From Microbispora sp. ZYX-F-249 (GTDB lineage Bacteria; Actinomycetota; Actinomycetes; Streptosporangiales; Streptosporangiaceae), in the NCBI RefSeq assembly GCF_039649665.1, contig NZ_JBDJAW010000035.1, forward strand, positions 16,768 to 80,767: a stretch of DNA of 64,000 nt. Reading direction: 5' to 3'. Below are positions 8,377-17,643 of this stretch, piece after piece. Both the position numbers and the translations under genes were made by a program. A model generated the notes under the pieces. That model did not search any database. It was not told where the DNA came from and saw only the letters and a list, made by a program, of their open reading frames with translations. Numbering within the stretch: position 1 is the first letter of the stretch; every line of letters starts with the position of its first letter.

Positions 8377-8386
8377 GAGGTTGACG

Positions 8387-9358
8387 ATGTCGGTGCCCCT
8401 GTGGATCTGGGCCGCGGTTCTGGCGGTCATCCTCGCCATGCTCGCCGTGGACCTGTTCGCCCATCGCCGGGCCCACGTGGTGGGCACCCGTGAGGCGCTG
8501 ACCTGGTCGGGGCTGTGGATCGCGCTCGGGCTCGGCTTCGGAGCCGTGGTCTGGCTGGTGTGGGGGCCCGAGGCGGGCGGGGAGTACCTGGCCGGCTACC
8601 TCATCGAGAAGTCCCTGGCCGTCGACAACGTCTTCGTGATCGCGCTGCTGTTCTCGTTCTTCGCGGTCCCCCGCGAGCTGCAGCATCGCGTGCTGTTCCT
8701 CGGCGTGCTCGGCGCGCTGGTCTTCCGCGCGGTGTTCATCGGCGCGGGCGCCGTCCTGCTCGAACACTTCCACTGGATCCTGTACGTCTTCGGCGCGTTC
8801 CTGCTCTACACCGGCGTGAAGATGGCCAGGCATTCGGCGATCGAGGTGCACCCCGACCGCAACCCGATCCTGCGCCTGATGCGCCGGTTCATCCCCGTCA
8901 CCGACTCCTACCAGGGCCAGCGGTTCCTCGTACGGCGGGAGGGCGACCGGCAGGACGGGCGCGGCCGGTGGGCCGCGACGCCGCTGCTGGCCGTCCTGGT
9001 CGCGGTGGAGACCAGCGACATCGTCTTCGCCGTCGACTCGATCCCGGCGATCTTCGCCGTCACCTCCGAGCCGTTCCTCGTCTTCACCTCCAACGCGTTC
9101 GCGATCCTGGGGCTGCGGGCGATGTACTTCCTGCTGGCCGGGGCCATGCACCGGTTCGGGTATCTGCGGTACGGCCTGGCGGCCATCCTCGTGTTCGTCG
9201 GCGCGAAGATGCTCCTGGCCGACGTGTACAAGATCCCCGTCTGGCTGTCGCTCGCGGTCATCTGCGCCTGCCTCGCGATCGCCGTCGGCGCGAGCCAGTA
9301 CAAGAACCGCCGCGAGGGGCGCGACGGGACCCGGCTGACCGCCGGAGAGCAGCGGTAG
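8387..9358 (+). CDS. TerC-family membrane transporter (probable Mn efflux)
   Basis: 323-residue integral membrane protein with about nine hydrophobic segments. Family signatures are present: SLAVDNVFVIALLFSFF, SDIVFAVDSIPAIFAVT and FTSNAFAILGLRAMYF, whose paired acidic residues are thought to bind metal. Relatives (Alx, YceF/YkoY) export Mn2+, and the riboswitch in the leader supports that role. ATG at 8387 is chosen over a TTG six bases earlier because GGAGG at 8376-8380 is well spaced from it. Confidence 0.92.
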   Translation: MSVPLWIWAAVLAVILAMLAVDLFAHRRAHVVGTREALTWSGLWIALGLGFGAVVWLVWGPEAGGEYLAGYLIEKSLAVDNVFVIALLFSFFAVPRELQHRVLFLGVLGALVFRAVFIGAGAVLLEHFHWILYVFGAFLLYTGVKMARHSAIEVHPDRNPILRLMRRFIPVTDSYQGQRFLVRREGDRQDGRGRWAATPLLAVLVAVETSDIVFAVDSIPAIFAVTSEPFLVFTSNAFAILGLRAMYFLLAGAMHRFGYLRYGLAAILVFVGAKMLLADVYKIPVWLSLAVICACLAIAVGASQYKNRREGRDGTRLTAGEQR

Positions 9359-9452
9359 CGCCGCCCGCCCGCCAATCGATCTTCCGTCGCGGCGTGCGGA
9401 TCTGTACCCTCCGCACAGTGGAGGGGATGTTCGCGGTGCCCGGGACGGCCGC

Positions 9453-10100
9453 ATGATCGGCGAGATCCTGCCCTCGTGGGTGGCGTCGGCCGAGAGGTTC
9501 GGCGACGCGCCGGAGGAGACGCTGTTCCCGGAGGAGCGGCCCTTCATCGCGCGGGCCGTCGACCGGCGCCGCCGTGAGTTCGTCACCGGACGCCACTGCG
9601 CCCGGCTCGCGCTCGCCCGGATCGGCGTGACGCCGGGGCCGATCCCGCGCGGCGAGCGCGGCGCCCCGGTCTGGCCGGCCGGGACGGTCGGCAGCATCAC
9701 CCACTGCGCCGGGTATCGCGCGGCGGCCGTCGCCTCCACCGGCGTGGCGCGCGCCGTCGGCATCGACGCCGAGCCGCGCGCGCCCCTTCCCGCGGAGGTC
9801 CTCCCCACGATCGCCTCCCCCGGGGAGATCGAGGCCCTCCGGGCACTGGACGACGCGGACGGCGAGATCTGCTGGGACAGGATCCTGTTCAGCGCCAAGG
9901 AGTCGGTCTACAAGGTCTGGTTCCCGATCACCGGCCGGTGGCTCGACTTCTCCGAGGCGGTGGTGGACATCGACGCCTCCGGCTCGTTCAGCGCGCGGCT
10001 CCTGGTCGGCGACCCGGCGATGGGGACCCGCGCCCTGTCCGGCCGGTGGGTGGTGAGCGACGGGCACATCGCGACCTCGATCGCGCTCCCCCGGCCCTGA
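9453..10100 (+). CDS. Sfp/EntD-type 4'-phosphopantetheinyl transferase
   Basis: 215-residue enzyme that loads the CoA phosphopantetheine arm onto carrier domains of NRPS, PKS or siderophore synthases. EntD-like N-terminus (FPEERPFIARAVDRRRREFVTGRHCAR), then SITHCAG, the Mg-binding VGIDAEP and FSAKESVYKVW. No NRPS or PKS gene lies in the window, so it probably serves clusters elsewhere. ATG at 9453. Confidence 0.93.
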   Translation: MIGEILPSWVASAERFGDAPEETLFPEERPFIARAVDRRRREFVTGRHCARLALARIGVTPGPIPRGERGAPVWPAGTVGSITHCAGYRAAAVASTGVARAVGIDAEPRAPLPAEVLPTIASPGEIEALRALDDADGEICWDRILFSAKESVYKVWFPITGRWLDFSEAVVDIDASGSFSARLLVGDPAMGTRALSGRWVVSDGHIATSIALPRP

Positions 10101-10133
10101 CGATCCCGCCCCCGCGCGCCCGCCGGTCGCCGG

Positions 10134-11060
10134 TCATCCGGCGCGGAAGTAGTGGCCCTTGCCGAGATCGTCGAGCAGCCCCGGCTGAACCGGCCGCCAC
10201 CCCAGCAGCTCGCGGGTCAGCGCGCTCGACGCCGGTGCGTCGGTCCCGATCATCCCGCCCAGCCACGAGAAGTGCTCGCCTGCCTCTTCGCGGGCGATCG
10301 AGACCACCGGCAGGCCGAGATGGCGGCCGATCTCCCCGGCGACGGCACGGATCGGCACGCCCTCGTCGGCGACCGCGTGCAGCACCGATCCCGCCGGGGC
10401 CTTCTCCAGCGCGAGGCGGAACAGGTGCGCGGCGTCGAGGCGGTGCACCGCGGGCCAGCGGTTGGACCCGTCGCCGACGTGACCGGAGACGCCACGGTCG
10501 CGGGCGATGCCGACCAGCACGGCCATGAAGCCGTAGTCGCCCTCGCCATGCACCGTCGGGGGCAGGCGCAGCACCGACGAGCGGACACCGTGACCCGCGA
10601 GGTCGAGCGTCCGCAGCGCGGTGGCCTGCCGGGCTTCCGGGCCGTCGCCGTGCCCCGCGCCGGAGCCGGGACCACGCCCGTCCCGTTCGGTCGCCACCCG
10701 GCCCGGCGTGAGCCCGAGGAGCCCGGAGGCGATCACGAACGGGCGGTCGGAGCCCGCGAGCGCCTCGCCGAACGTCTCGACGGCGCGGCGATCCGCGTCG
10801 GCGGCGCCCCGGAAGTCACCGGTGAAGGCGAGATCGTGCTTGAACGCGAGGTGGATCACACCGTCCGACGCGGCGGCTTCGCGCCTCAGGATGTCGAGAT
10901 CGTCGATCGTGCCGCGGCACACCCGCGCCCCGGCCCCGGTGAGGGCGGCGGCCGAGGCGTCGGACCGCGCCAGCCCGACGACCTCGTGGCCCGCACCTAT
11001 GAGTTCGGGAACGACGGCGGAACCGATCCAGCCGGACGCCCCGGTGACGAATACCCGCAT
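10134..11060 (-). CDS. NAD-dependent epimerase/dehydratase (extended/atypical SDR)
   Basis: 308-residue Rossmann enzyme: GASGWIG dinucleotide loop at residues 7-13, VIHLAFKHD, and an atypical active site without a clear YxxxK (SGLLG and PTVHG occupy the usual places). Relatives are annotated as NAD-dependent epimerases or 3-beta-HSD-like proteins. The ATG at 11060 is used, not the one four codons upstream, because MRVFVTGASG is the canonical start. It diverges from a TetR gene with a duplicated operator between them, so it is the likely target of that regulator. Confidence 0.88.
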   Translation of the reverse strand: MRVFVTGASGWIGSAVVPELIGAGHEVVGLARSDASAAALTGAGARVCRGTIDDLDILRREAAASDGVIHLAFKHDLAFTGDFRGAADADRRAVETFGEALAGSDRPFVIASGLLGLTPGRVATERDGRGPGSGAGHGDGPEARQATALRTLDLAGHGVRSSVLRLPPTVHGEGDYGFMAVLVGIARDRGVSGHVGDGSNRWPAVHRLDAAHLFRLALEKAPAGSVLHAVADEGVPIRAVAGEIGRHLGLPVVSIAREEAGEHFSWLGGMIGTDAPASSALTRELLGWRPVQPGLLDDLGKGHYFRAG

Positions 11061-11116
11061 GACGCACTCCAAGTGGTTGGTCGCCCTCCACGCCGGGGCA
11101 TCCCCCGGCGAGGGCT

Positions 11117-11164
11117 ATGTCAGTGACTGTCATCAAGTTAGCACCGATGTCAGTGACTGTCATC
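11117..11164. promoter_or_regulatory. duplicated TetR operator
   Basis: Two identical 18-mers, ATGTCAGTGACTGTCATC, at 11117-11134 and 11147-11164 (period 30). Each contains overlapping inverted repeats GTCA-G-TGAC and TGAC-T-GTCA. They occupy the space between the divergent SDR and TetR starts. Confidence 0.75.
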
Positions 11165-11181
11165 CAGGTAGGATCCCGGGC

Positions 11182-11748
11182 ATGGGTCGATGGGAGCCGA
11201 ACGCGCGCGGCCGTCTCGCGGAGGCGGCGCTGGAGCTCTACGTCGAGCGCGGCTACGAGCAGACCACGGTGGCGGAGATCGCCAAGCGGGCGGGACTGAC
11301 CGAGCGCACCTTCTTCCGGCACTTCGCCGACAAGCGGGAGGTGCTGTTCTCCGGCTCGGAGGCGCTGCGGGAGCACCTCGTGAACGCGGTCGCCGGCGCC
11401 CCGGACTCCGCCGCGCCGATCGCGGCGGTGACCGCCGCCTTCGAGGAGGTCGGCGTCCTGTTCCAGGAGGACCGCGAACGCGTTCTGCGGCGGCAATCCG
11501 TCATCTCCGCCAACGCCGAGCTGCGGGAGCGCGAGCTGATCAAGCTCGCATGGTGGTCCGCGGCCCTCGCCGACACGCTTCGGCGGCGCGGCGTCGCGGA
11601 TCCGGCCGCGAGCCTGGCCGCCGAGGCGGGCGTCGCCGCCTTCAAGATCGCATTCGAACGCTGGGTCGGCGGCCCCGGCGAGCCGGGCCTGTCGCAGCTC
11701 ATCCGGGAGTCGTTCGGCGAACTGAAGACCGTGGTCGCGGGCGGATGA
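11182..11748 (+). CDS. TetR-family regulator
   Basis: 188 residues. N-terminal HTH about residues 10-55 (RLAEAALELYVERGYEQTT, AEIAKRAGLTERTFFRHFADKREVLF), then an all-helical ligand domain. ATG at 11182 follows TAGGAT by few bases, so the message may be leaderless. It is predicted to bind the twin 18-mers upstream and repress both itself and the SDR gene. Inducer unknown. Confidence 0.92.
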   Translation: MGRWEPNARGRLAEAALELYVERGYEQTTVAEIAKRAGLTERTFFRHFADKREVLFSGSEALREHLVNAVAGAPDSAAPIAAVTAAFEEVGVLFQEDRERVLRRQSVISANAELRERELIKLAWWSAALADTLRRRGVADPAASLAAEAGVAAFKIAFERWVGGPGEPGLSQLIRESFGELKTVVAGG

Positions 11749-11923
11749 CCACCTTCGCCGATCGAGCCGGCCGCCGGGCACCGGCGGGAGACGACCGTCC
11801 GCGCCGGCCCGGCCGGCCGTCCCGTCGGCGCCCCGGCTCCGCGCGGCTGCGCCGGGCCGACCGCCGTACAAGGTTTTGACGCCGACCTTTTCTCCCGCCC
11901 GATATCCGCTCTAGGATCCGGCT

Positions 11924-12013
11924 ATGACCGCGCTTCCGCTCGCTCCGCCGCGGGCGGTTCCCGTCGGCCCGCCGTCCAGCCGCGCGATCGCCGACGGACG
12001 GGAGGTCGCATGA
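11924..12013 (+). CDS. possible 29-residue upstream ORF
   Basis: ATG at 11924, seven bases after TAGGAT (11912-11917), opens a 29-codon frame rich in Pro/Ala/Arg whose TGA overlaps the start of the SMP-30 gene (ATGA). It could be a leaderless coupling ORF or chance. No family recognised. Confidence 0.3.
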   Translation: MTALPLAPPRAVPVGPPSSRAIADGREVA

Positions 12014-12894
12014 CCGGGCAGTTCACCGCCACGCAGGCGTCCGCGGAGGTGTACGCCCTCGCCGAGGGGCCCGTGTGGGACCCCGCCAGGAAACACCTGC
12101 TGTGGGTGGACATCGACGCGGGCGCGGTGCACGAGGGACGGCTCGACCCCGGCACCGGCGCCGTCACCGCCACCACCGCGCACACCTTCGGCGGCACCGT
12201 GGGCGCGGTCGCGGTCGCGGCCGACGGTGAGTTCGTCGTCGCCGAGCGCGAGGTCCTCACCCGGGTCGACACCGCCGGCCGCCGCACCGAGCTCGCCCGC
12301 GTTCTGCCGCCCGGCGTGCGGAGCAGGCTCAACGACGGAGCCGTGGACCCAGCCGGGCGCTTCCTGATCGGCAGCATGGCGCTGGACGACCGGAAGGGCC
12401 AGGACGTGCTGGTCCGCCTCGACGGCACGGCCTGCGTCCCCCTCGACGAGGACCTGACCCTGTCGAACGGCCTGGCCTGGAGCCCCTCGGGCGACCGCCT
12501 GTACAGCATCGACAGCGTCCCGCACGTGGTGTGGGAGCGCGACTACGACCCGGTCACCGGCCGGACCGGGCCGCGGCGGGAGCTGTTCCGGCTCGCCGAC
12601 GGCATGCCCGACGGGATGTGCGCCGACGCCGAGGGCAACCTGTGGATCGCCGTCTTCGGGGGCGGCCGGGTCGAGTGCCGCGATCCCGGCGGGCGCCTGC
12701 TCGCCGTCGTCGAGGTCGGCGCGCCTGACGTCACCTGCCCGGCCTTCGCCGGGCCGGATCTCGACGTCCTCGTCATCACCACGTCCGCCAGTGGCGTCGA
12801 TGTGGCCGAACACCCGGGGTCCGGGCACTTGTTCACCGCCAGGGTCGGCGTACGCGGCCTGGCGACGCCCTACTGGGTGCCGCCCCGATCATGA
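12010..12894 (+). CDS. SMP-30/gluconolactonase-like protein
   Basis: 294-residue six-bladed beta-propeller lactonase. Typical pieces are EGPVWDPARKHLLWVDI (metal Glu), SRLNDGAVDPAGRFLIGSM, LSNGLAWSPSGDRLYSIDS (metal Asn) and MPDGMCADAEGNLWIAVFGGGRV (metal Asp). Relatives hydrolyse sugar lactones with Ca2+ or Zn2+. The dehydrogenase that follows could make such a lactone, suggesting a small sugar-oxidation pathway. Confidence 0.92.
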   Translation: MTGQFTATQASAEVYALAEGPVWDPARKHLLWVDIDAGAVHEGRLDPGTGAVTATTAHTFGGTVGAVAVAADGEFVVAEREVLTRVDTAGRRTELARVLPPGVRSRLNDGAVDPAGRFLIGSMALDDRKGQDVLVRLDGTACVPLDEDLTLSNGLAWSPSGDRLYSIDSVPHVVWERDYDPVTGRTGPRRELFRLADGMPDGMCADAEGNLWIAVFGGGRVECRDPGGRLLAVVEVGAPDVTCPAFAGPDLDVLVITTSASGVDVAEHPGSGHLFTARVGVRGLATPYWVPPRS

Positions 12895-12971
12895 GCCTCG
12901 ACCTCCGCCGGGGAGACCGCGCCCTGCTCCCCGTCGTTTCCTTCGGCCCAGGCGCGCGGTAGGGGCGGCAC

Positions 12972-13985
12972 GTGCGCGCACTGGTCATCACCGGCCCCGG
13001 CAGGGCCGAGGTCAAGGACGTCGAGCCGCCGGTCGCCGCGCCGGGGCAGGTGGTCGTGGACGTCGAGCGGGTCGGCGTCTGCGGCACCGACGTGGAGCTG
13101 TTCACCGGCGAGATGAGCTACCTGCACTCCGGCGACGCCCGGTATCCGCTGCGTCCCGGCCACGAGTGGTGCGGCGTCGTCACGGCGCTCGGCGAGGGCG
13201 TGGACCCCGGCTGGCTGGGCCGCCGCGTCACCGGCGACACCCAGCTCGGCTGCCGTCGCTGCGGCCTCTGCCGCGACGGCCTTCACCACGTCTGCCCCGA
13301 CCGGGCCGAGATCGGCATCCGCAAGAACTTCCCCGGGGGGCTGGCCGAGCGGCTGGCCGTACCGGCGTGGGCCCTGCACGCGCTGCCGGAGACGATCGAC
13401 GCGACGACGGGCGCGCTCGTCGAACCCGGCGGCAACGCCCTGCGCGCGGTGCGCGGCGCCGCCGCCGGACCCGGCGACCGGCTGCTGGTGCTGGGCACGG
13501 GCACGATCGGCCTGCTCGTCGCGCTGCTCGCACGGGCGCGGGGCACCGAGGTGCACCTGCTGGGCCGCGACGAGCCCACGCTGGGGCTGGCCCGTGATCT
13601 CGGCTTCGCGGGCGTCTGGACCCGCGCCTCACTCCCGTCCCTGCCGTGGCACGCCGTCGTCGACGCCTCCAACGCGGCCGACCTCCCGGCACTCGCGTTC
13701 GACCTGGTCAGGCCGGGTGGCCGGGTAGTCTGTATCGGTCTCGCGGGGTCCCCCAGCCGCATCGACACCCGCGACCTCGCGTTCAAGGACGTCACCGCCG
13801 TGGGCGTGCTCGGCGGCTCGGCCGGTCTGGCCGGGACCATCGAGGCGTACGCGGACGGATCGGTCGACGCCCGCCCGCTCGTGGCCGCCACCGTGGGCCT
13901 GGACGACGTCGCCGGCGTGCTGGCGGGACGCCGCCCGGCCGGCGCGGGTCCCGGCCCGAAGATCCACATCGACCCCCGGCGATAG
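12972..13985 (+). CDS. zinc-dependent alcohol/sugar dehydrogenase (MDR)
   Basis: 337 residues, medium-chain dehydrogenase/reductase resembling glucose dehydrogenase. Catalytic zinc ligands are in GVCGTDVEL and GHEWCG; a structural-zinc cysteine cluster is CRRCGLCRDGLHHVC. The cofactor motif is LGTGTIGLL. It follows the lactonase by 77 bases, consistent with oxidation of an aldose to a lactone. GTG start at 12972. Confidence 0.9.
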   Translation: MRALVITGPGRAEVKDVEPPVAAPGQVVVDVERVGVCGTDVELFTGEMSYLHSGDARYPLRPGHEWCGVVTALGEGVDPGWLGRRVTGDTQLGCRRCGLCRDGLHHVCPDRAEIGIRKNFPGGLAERLAVPAWALHALPETIDATTGALVEPGGNALRAVRGAAAGPGDRLLVLGTGTIGLLVALLARARGTEVHLLGRDEPTLGLARDLGFAGVWTRASLPSLPWHAVVDASNAADLPALAFDLVRPGGRVVCIGLAGSPSRIDTRDLAFKDVTAVGVLGGSAGLAGTIEAYADGSVDARPLVAATVGLDDVAGVLAGRRPAGAGPGPKIHIDPRR

Positions 13986-14023
13986 AGGCGCACCGGCGTC
14001 TCCTGGACGGAAGCGTTGAGATC

Positions 14024-16885
14024 ATGAGCCTTTCCGATGCCGAGGCGCAGGCCCGGCCGCGACGGCCGAGACCGTCCGACCCCGCCGTTCTGGCGGCGGT
14101 GGAGACCGCCGTGCCGGGGATCGTCCGGGCCCGGGCCAGTGACCGGCTCGGCATGGCCCACGACGCCTCGCACTACCTGCTGACCCCGCAGGCCGTACTC
14201 GTGCCGGAGAGCGCCGCGCAGGTGGCGGCGCTGATGCGGACCGGCCTGCCGCTGACCTTCCGGTCCGGCGGCACCAGCCTGAGCGGGCAGGGCGTGAGCG
14301 AGCACCTGCTCGTCGACACCCGCAGGCACTTCAGGAGCGTCGAGGTGCTCGACGGCGGCGCCCGCGTCCGGGTGCAGCCCGGCGCCGTGCTGCGGCAGGT
14401 CAACGCCCGGCTCGCCGCGTACGGCCGCAAGCTTGGCCCCGACCCGGCCAGCGAGTCGGCGTGCACGATCGGCGGGGTCGTCGCCAACAACTCCAGCGGG
14501 ATGACCTGCGGCACCCACGCCAACACGTACCGGACACTGGAGTCGCTGGTCCTCGTGCTGCCCAGCGGGACCGTCCTCGACACCGGCGCGCCCGACGCCG
14601 ACGCGCGCCTGCGCGCCCTCGAACCCGCCCTGGCCGAGGGCCTGGTGCGGCTGCGCGACCGCGTCCGCGGCAACCCGGACTCGGTAGGCCGGATCGAGGC
14701 GCAGTTCTCCCTCAAGAACACGATGGGCTACGGCCTCAACAGCTTCCTCGACCACGACTCGCCGGCCCAGATCCTCGCCCATCTCGTGGTGGGCAGCGAG
14801 GGCACGCTCGCGTTCGTCGCGGAGGCCGTCCTGCGGACCGTGCCGGCGCACCGCCTCGCCGCGACCGGCCTGGTCGTCTTCCCGGCCCTTCGGGAGGCGA
14901 TGGCGGCGGTGCCGGAGATCGTCGCCGCAGGGCCGGCCGCCGTCGAGCTGCTCGACGCGGAGTCGCTGCGGGTGGCCGCGACCGACCCGTACGCCGACGA
15001 CGTCCTGCGCACCATGGAGGTGCGCGATCACGCGGCGCTGCTGGTGGAGTGGCAGGAGTCCGACCCCGCGCCGCTCGCCGCACGCGAGCGGGAGGCCGCG
15101 CGGGTCTTCGCCCGGCTGGACCTCGCCGCGCCCGCCCGCCTCAGCGGGGACACCGCCGGGCGGGCGGCCCTGTGGCGGATCCGCAAGAACCTGTACGCCG
15201 CGGTCGCCGGCGCCCGGCCCAGCGGCACGACGGCGTTGCTGGAGGACGTGGCGGTCCCGGTGCCCGCCCTGGCCGATCTCTGCGACGACCTCGCGGAGCT
15301 GTTCTCCAGGCACGGCTACGAGCGCAGTGTGATCTTCGGGCACGCCAAGGACGGCAACCTGCACTTCATGCTCAACGAGCGGTTCGACACGGACCTCGAC
15401 CGCTACGAGGAGTTCACCGAGGAGATGGTCGCCGCCGTGCTCGGCCGAGGCGGCACCCTCAAGGCCGAGCACGGCACCGGACGGGTCATGGCGCCCTTCG
15501 TGCGCCGCCAGTACGGCGACGAGCTGTACGACGTCATGCGCGAGGTCAAGCGACTGTGCGACCCCGCCGGCACCCTCAACCCCGGCGTCGTGCTGACCGA
15601 CGACCCGCGGGCGCACCTGCGCGACCTCAAGACCGTCGTCACCGTCGAGCCCGAGGTCGACCGGTGCGTGGAGTGCGGCTACTGCGAGCCGGTGTGCCCG
15701 AGCCGGGACCTCACCACGACCCCGCGCCAGCGCATCGTGCTGCGCCGCGAGATCGCCGCGGCCCGGGCGGCGGGCGACCACGCGCTCGCGCGGCGGCTGG
15801 AGGAGGAGTACGACTACGACGCCGTCGACACCTGCGCCGTCGACGGCATGTGCGCCACGGCCTGTCCCGTGCTGATCAACACCGGCGACCTCACCAAGCG
15901 CCTGCGCGGCGAACGGCACGGGCGTGCGGCGCGGGCGGGCTGGAAGACCGCCGCCAGGCACTGGGGCGCGGTGACCCGCGCCATGGACCTCGCCATGGAC
16001 GCGGCCGCCGCGGCCCCGGCCGGGCTCGTGGAGGGAGCGAGCCGGGCGGCCCGCGCGGTGGCCGGCCCCGACGCCGTCCCCCAGTGGAGCCGCGACCTGC
16101 CGCGCGGCGGCACGCCCCGGCGCGCCGCGCCGATCCCGGACGCCGACGCGGTGTACGTGCCGTCCTGCCTGAACACCCTGTTCGCCCCCGCCGACGGCGG
16201 TCCCGGCGTCATGGCCGCCCTGCGGCGGCTCGCGGAGCGGGCCGGCCTGCGGCTGCACGTGCCCGAGGGCGTCGAGAGCCTGTGCTGCGGCACACCGTGG
16301 TCCTCCAAGGGCTTCGGCGAGGGTTACGAGGTGATGGGCCGCCGGGTGCGGGAGACCCTGCTGAGCGCGACCCGCGGCGGCCGGCTCCCGGTGGTCAGCG
16401 ACGCCGCCTCCTGCACGGAGGGGTTCGAACGGCTCGTGGCCGCCGCCTCCCCCGCCGTACGGGTGCTCGACGCGGTGACCTTCGTGGCCGAGCACGTCCT
16501 GCCGCGGCTGCCGCAGCCGGCGGAGGGCCGCAGGCTGGCCTCGCTGGCCCTGCATCCGACCTGCTCGTCCACCCGGCTCGGCCTCGACGCCGCCGTCGCC
16601 GAGATCGCCGGGGTGGTGGCGAAGGAGGTCGTCGTCCCCGAGGGCTGGCAGTGCTGTGCCTTCGCCGGCGACCGGGGCATGCTGCATCCGGAGCTGACCG
16701 CCTCCGCCACCCGCGCCGAGGCCGCCTCCGTGGCCGAGGGCGGCTTCGCCGCGCACGCGTCGGTCAACCGCACGTGCGAGATCGGCATGACCCGTGCCAC
16801 CGGCGAGACCTACCATCACCTGCTGGAGCTGCTCGACGAGGTCACGGGCGGGGGCACGGGGACGCCCGGCTCTGCGGTAACTTGA
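14024..16885 (+). CDS. FAD- and Fe-S-dependent oxidase (D-lactate/2-hydroxyacid dehydrogenase type)
   Basis: 953-residue fusion. Residues about 35-240 form the FAD_binding_4 domain (FRSGGTSLSGQGV, SACTIGGVVANNSSGM); residues 250-500 are the FAD-oxidase C domain (VFGHAKDGNLHF-type ending, AEHGTGRVMAPF). Two ferredoxin clusters start near residues 547 (CVECGYCEPVCP) and 603 (CAVDGMCATACP), followed by CCG domains (CCGTPWSSKG, CCAFAGDRG). Relatives oxidise D-lactate or 2-hydroxyglutarate and pass electrons to quinone. It may extend the sugar-acid pathway ahead of it. Confidence 0.92.
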   Translation: MSLSDAEAQARPRRPRPSDPAVLAAVETAVPGIVRARASDRLGMAHDASHYLLTPQAVLVPESAAQVAALMRTGLPLTFRSGGTSLSGQGVSEHLLVDTRRHFRSVEVLDGGARVRVQPGAVLRQVNARLAAYGRKLGPDPASESACTIGGVVANNSSGMTCGTHANTYRTLESLVLVLPSGTVLDTGAPDADARLRALEPALAEGLVRLRDRVRGNPDSVGRIEAQFSLKNTMGYGLNSFLDHDSPAQILAHLVVGSEGTLAFVAEAVLRTVPAHRLAATGLVVFPALREAMAAVPEIVAAGPAAVELLDAESLRVAATDPYADDVLRTMEVRDHAALLVEWQESDPAPLAAREREAARVFARLDLAAPARLSGDTAGRAALWRIRKNLYAAVAGARPSGTTALLEDVAVPVPALADLCDDLAELFSRHGYERSVIFGHAKDGNLHFMLNERFDTDLDRYEEFTEEMVAAVLGRGGTLKAEHGTGRVMAPFVRRQYGDELYDVMREVKRLCDPAGTLNPGVVLTDDPRAHLRDLKTVVTVEPEVDRCVECGYCEPVCPSRDLTTTPRQRIVLRREIAAARAAGDHALARRLEEEYDYDAVDTCAVDGMCATACPVLINTGDLTKRLRGERHGRAARAGWKTAARHWGAVTRAMDLAMDAAAAAPAGLVEGASRAARAVAGPDAVPQWSRDLPRGGTPRRAAPIPDADAVYVPSCLNTLFAPADGGPGVMAALRRLAERAGLRLHVPEGVESLCCGTPWSSKGFGEGYEVMGRRVRETLLSATRGGRLPVVSDAASCTEGFERLVAAASPAVRVLDAVTFVAEHVLPRLPQPAEGRRLASLALHPTCSSTRLGLDAAVAEIAGVVAKEVVVPEGWQCCAFAGDRGMLHPELTASATRAEAASVAEGGFAAHASVNRTCEIGMTRATGETYHHLLELLDEVTGGGTGTPGSAVT

Positions 16886-16953
16886 CCCTCCATGCGGGGA
16901 TATATCACCACTAGCCGCCTCCGCAGAGGGGCTCCGACGACGGGCGGGCTCCG

Positions 16954-17643
16954 GTGCGCCTGACCCCTTCGGAGCGGGACCGGTTGCTGATCTTCACCAC
17001 GGCCGAACTGGCCCGTGCCCGCCGCGCCCGCGGCCTGCGGCTGAACGTCCCCGAGGCGACCGCGATCATCGCCGACACGGTCTGCGAGGCGGCCCGCGAC
17101 GGCAGGCGGCTGGCCGAGGCGATCCGGGCCGCCCGGGAGGTGCTCGGCCCCGCCGACGTGCTGCCGGGGGTGCCCGACGTGGTCACCGAGGTGCAGGTGG
17201 AGGCCGTCTTCGACGACGGCACCCGGCTCGCGGTGGTCACCGACCCCTTCGGCGGCGGCTCCCTCGGCGACGACGCTCCCGGAGCCGTCGTGCTCGGGCC
17301 CGGGGACGGCTACGACCCGCCCGCCGCCTCCGTACGGCTGCGCGTACGCAACACCGCGCCGGTGCCGATCTCGGTGACCTCGCACTTCCACTTCTTCGAG
17401 GTCAACCCGCGCCTGGCGTTCGACCGGGCCGCGGCGTACGGCACCCGCCTGGCCGTACCCGCGGGGTCGTCCGTACGCTTCGATCCCGGAGCGACCCGGG
17501 AGGTCGAGCTGGTGCCGATCGGCGGCGCCCGGGTGGCGATCGGGTTCGCCGGGCTGGTCGACGGCCCGCTGGACGCGCCCGGCGCCAAGGAGGCCGCCCT
17601 CGCGAAGGCCCGGGCGTGCGGCTATCTCACGGAGACGTCATGA
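16954..17643 (+). CDS. ureAB: urease gamma-beta fusion subunit
   Basis: 229 residues. Residues 1-100 are the gamma subunit (MRLTPSERDRLLIFTTAELARARRARGL; ADVLPGVPDVV) and residues 105-229 the beta subunit (VRNTAPVPISVTSHFHFFEVNPRLAFDR). Fused gamma-beta subunits are known in several bacteria. The GTG at 16954 starts the conserved MRLTP. Its TGA overlaps the ureC ATG (ATGA). Confidence 0.93.
   Translation: MRLTPSERDRLLIFTTAELARARRARGLRLNVPEATAIIADTVCEAARDGRRLAEAIRAAREVLGPADVLPGVPDVVTEVQVEAVFDDGTRLAVVTDPFGGGSLGDDAPGAVVLGPGDGYDPPAASVRLRVRNTAPVPISVTSHFHFFEVNPRLAFDRAAAYGTRLAVPAGSSVRFDPGATREVELVPIGGARVAIGFAGLVDGPLDAPGAKEAALAKARACGYLTETS

Noticed and set aside
13283..16819. 1178-codon open frame on the minus strand
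   Set aside because: Lies antisense to the zinc dehydrogenase and the FAD/Fe-S oxidase; Gly/Arg/His-rich with no domain, a mirror of GC-biased codons.
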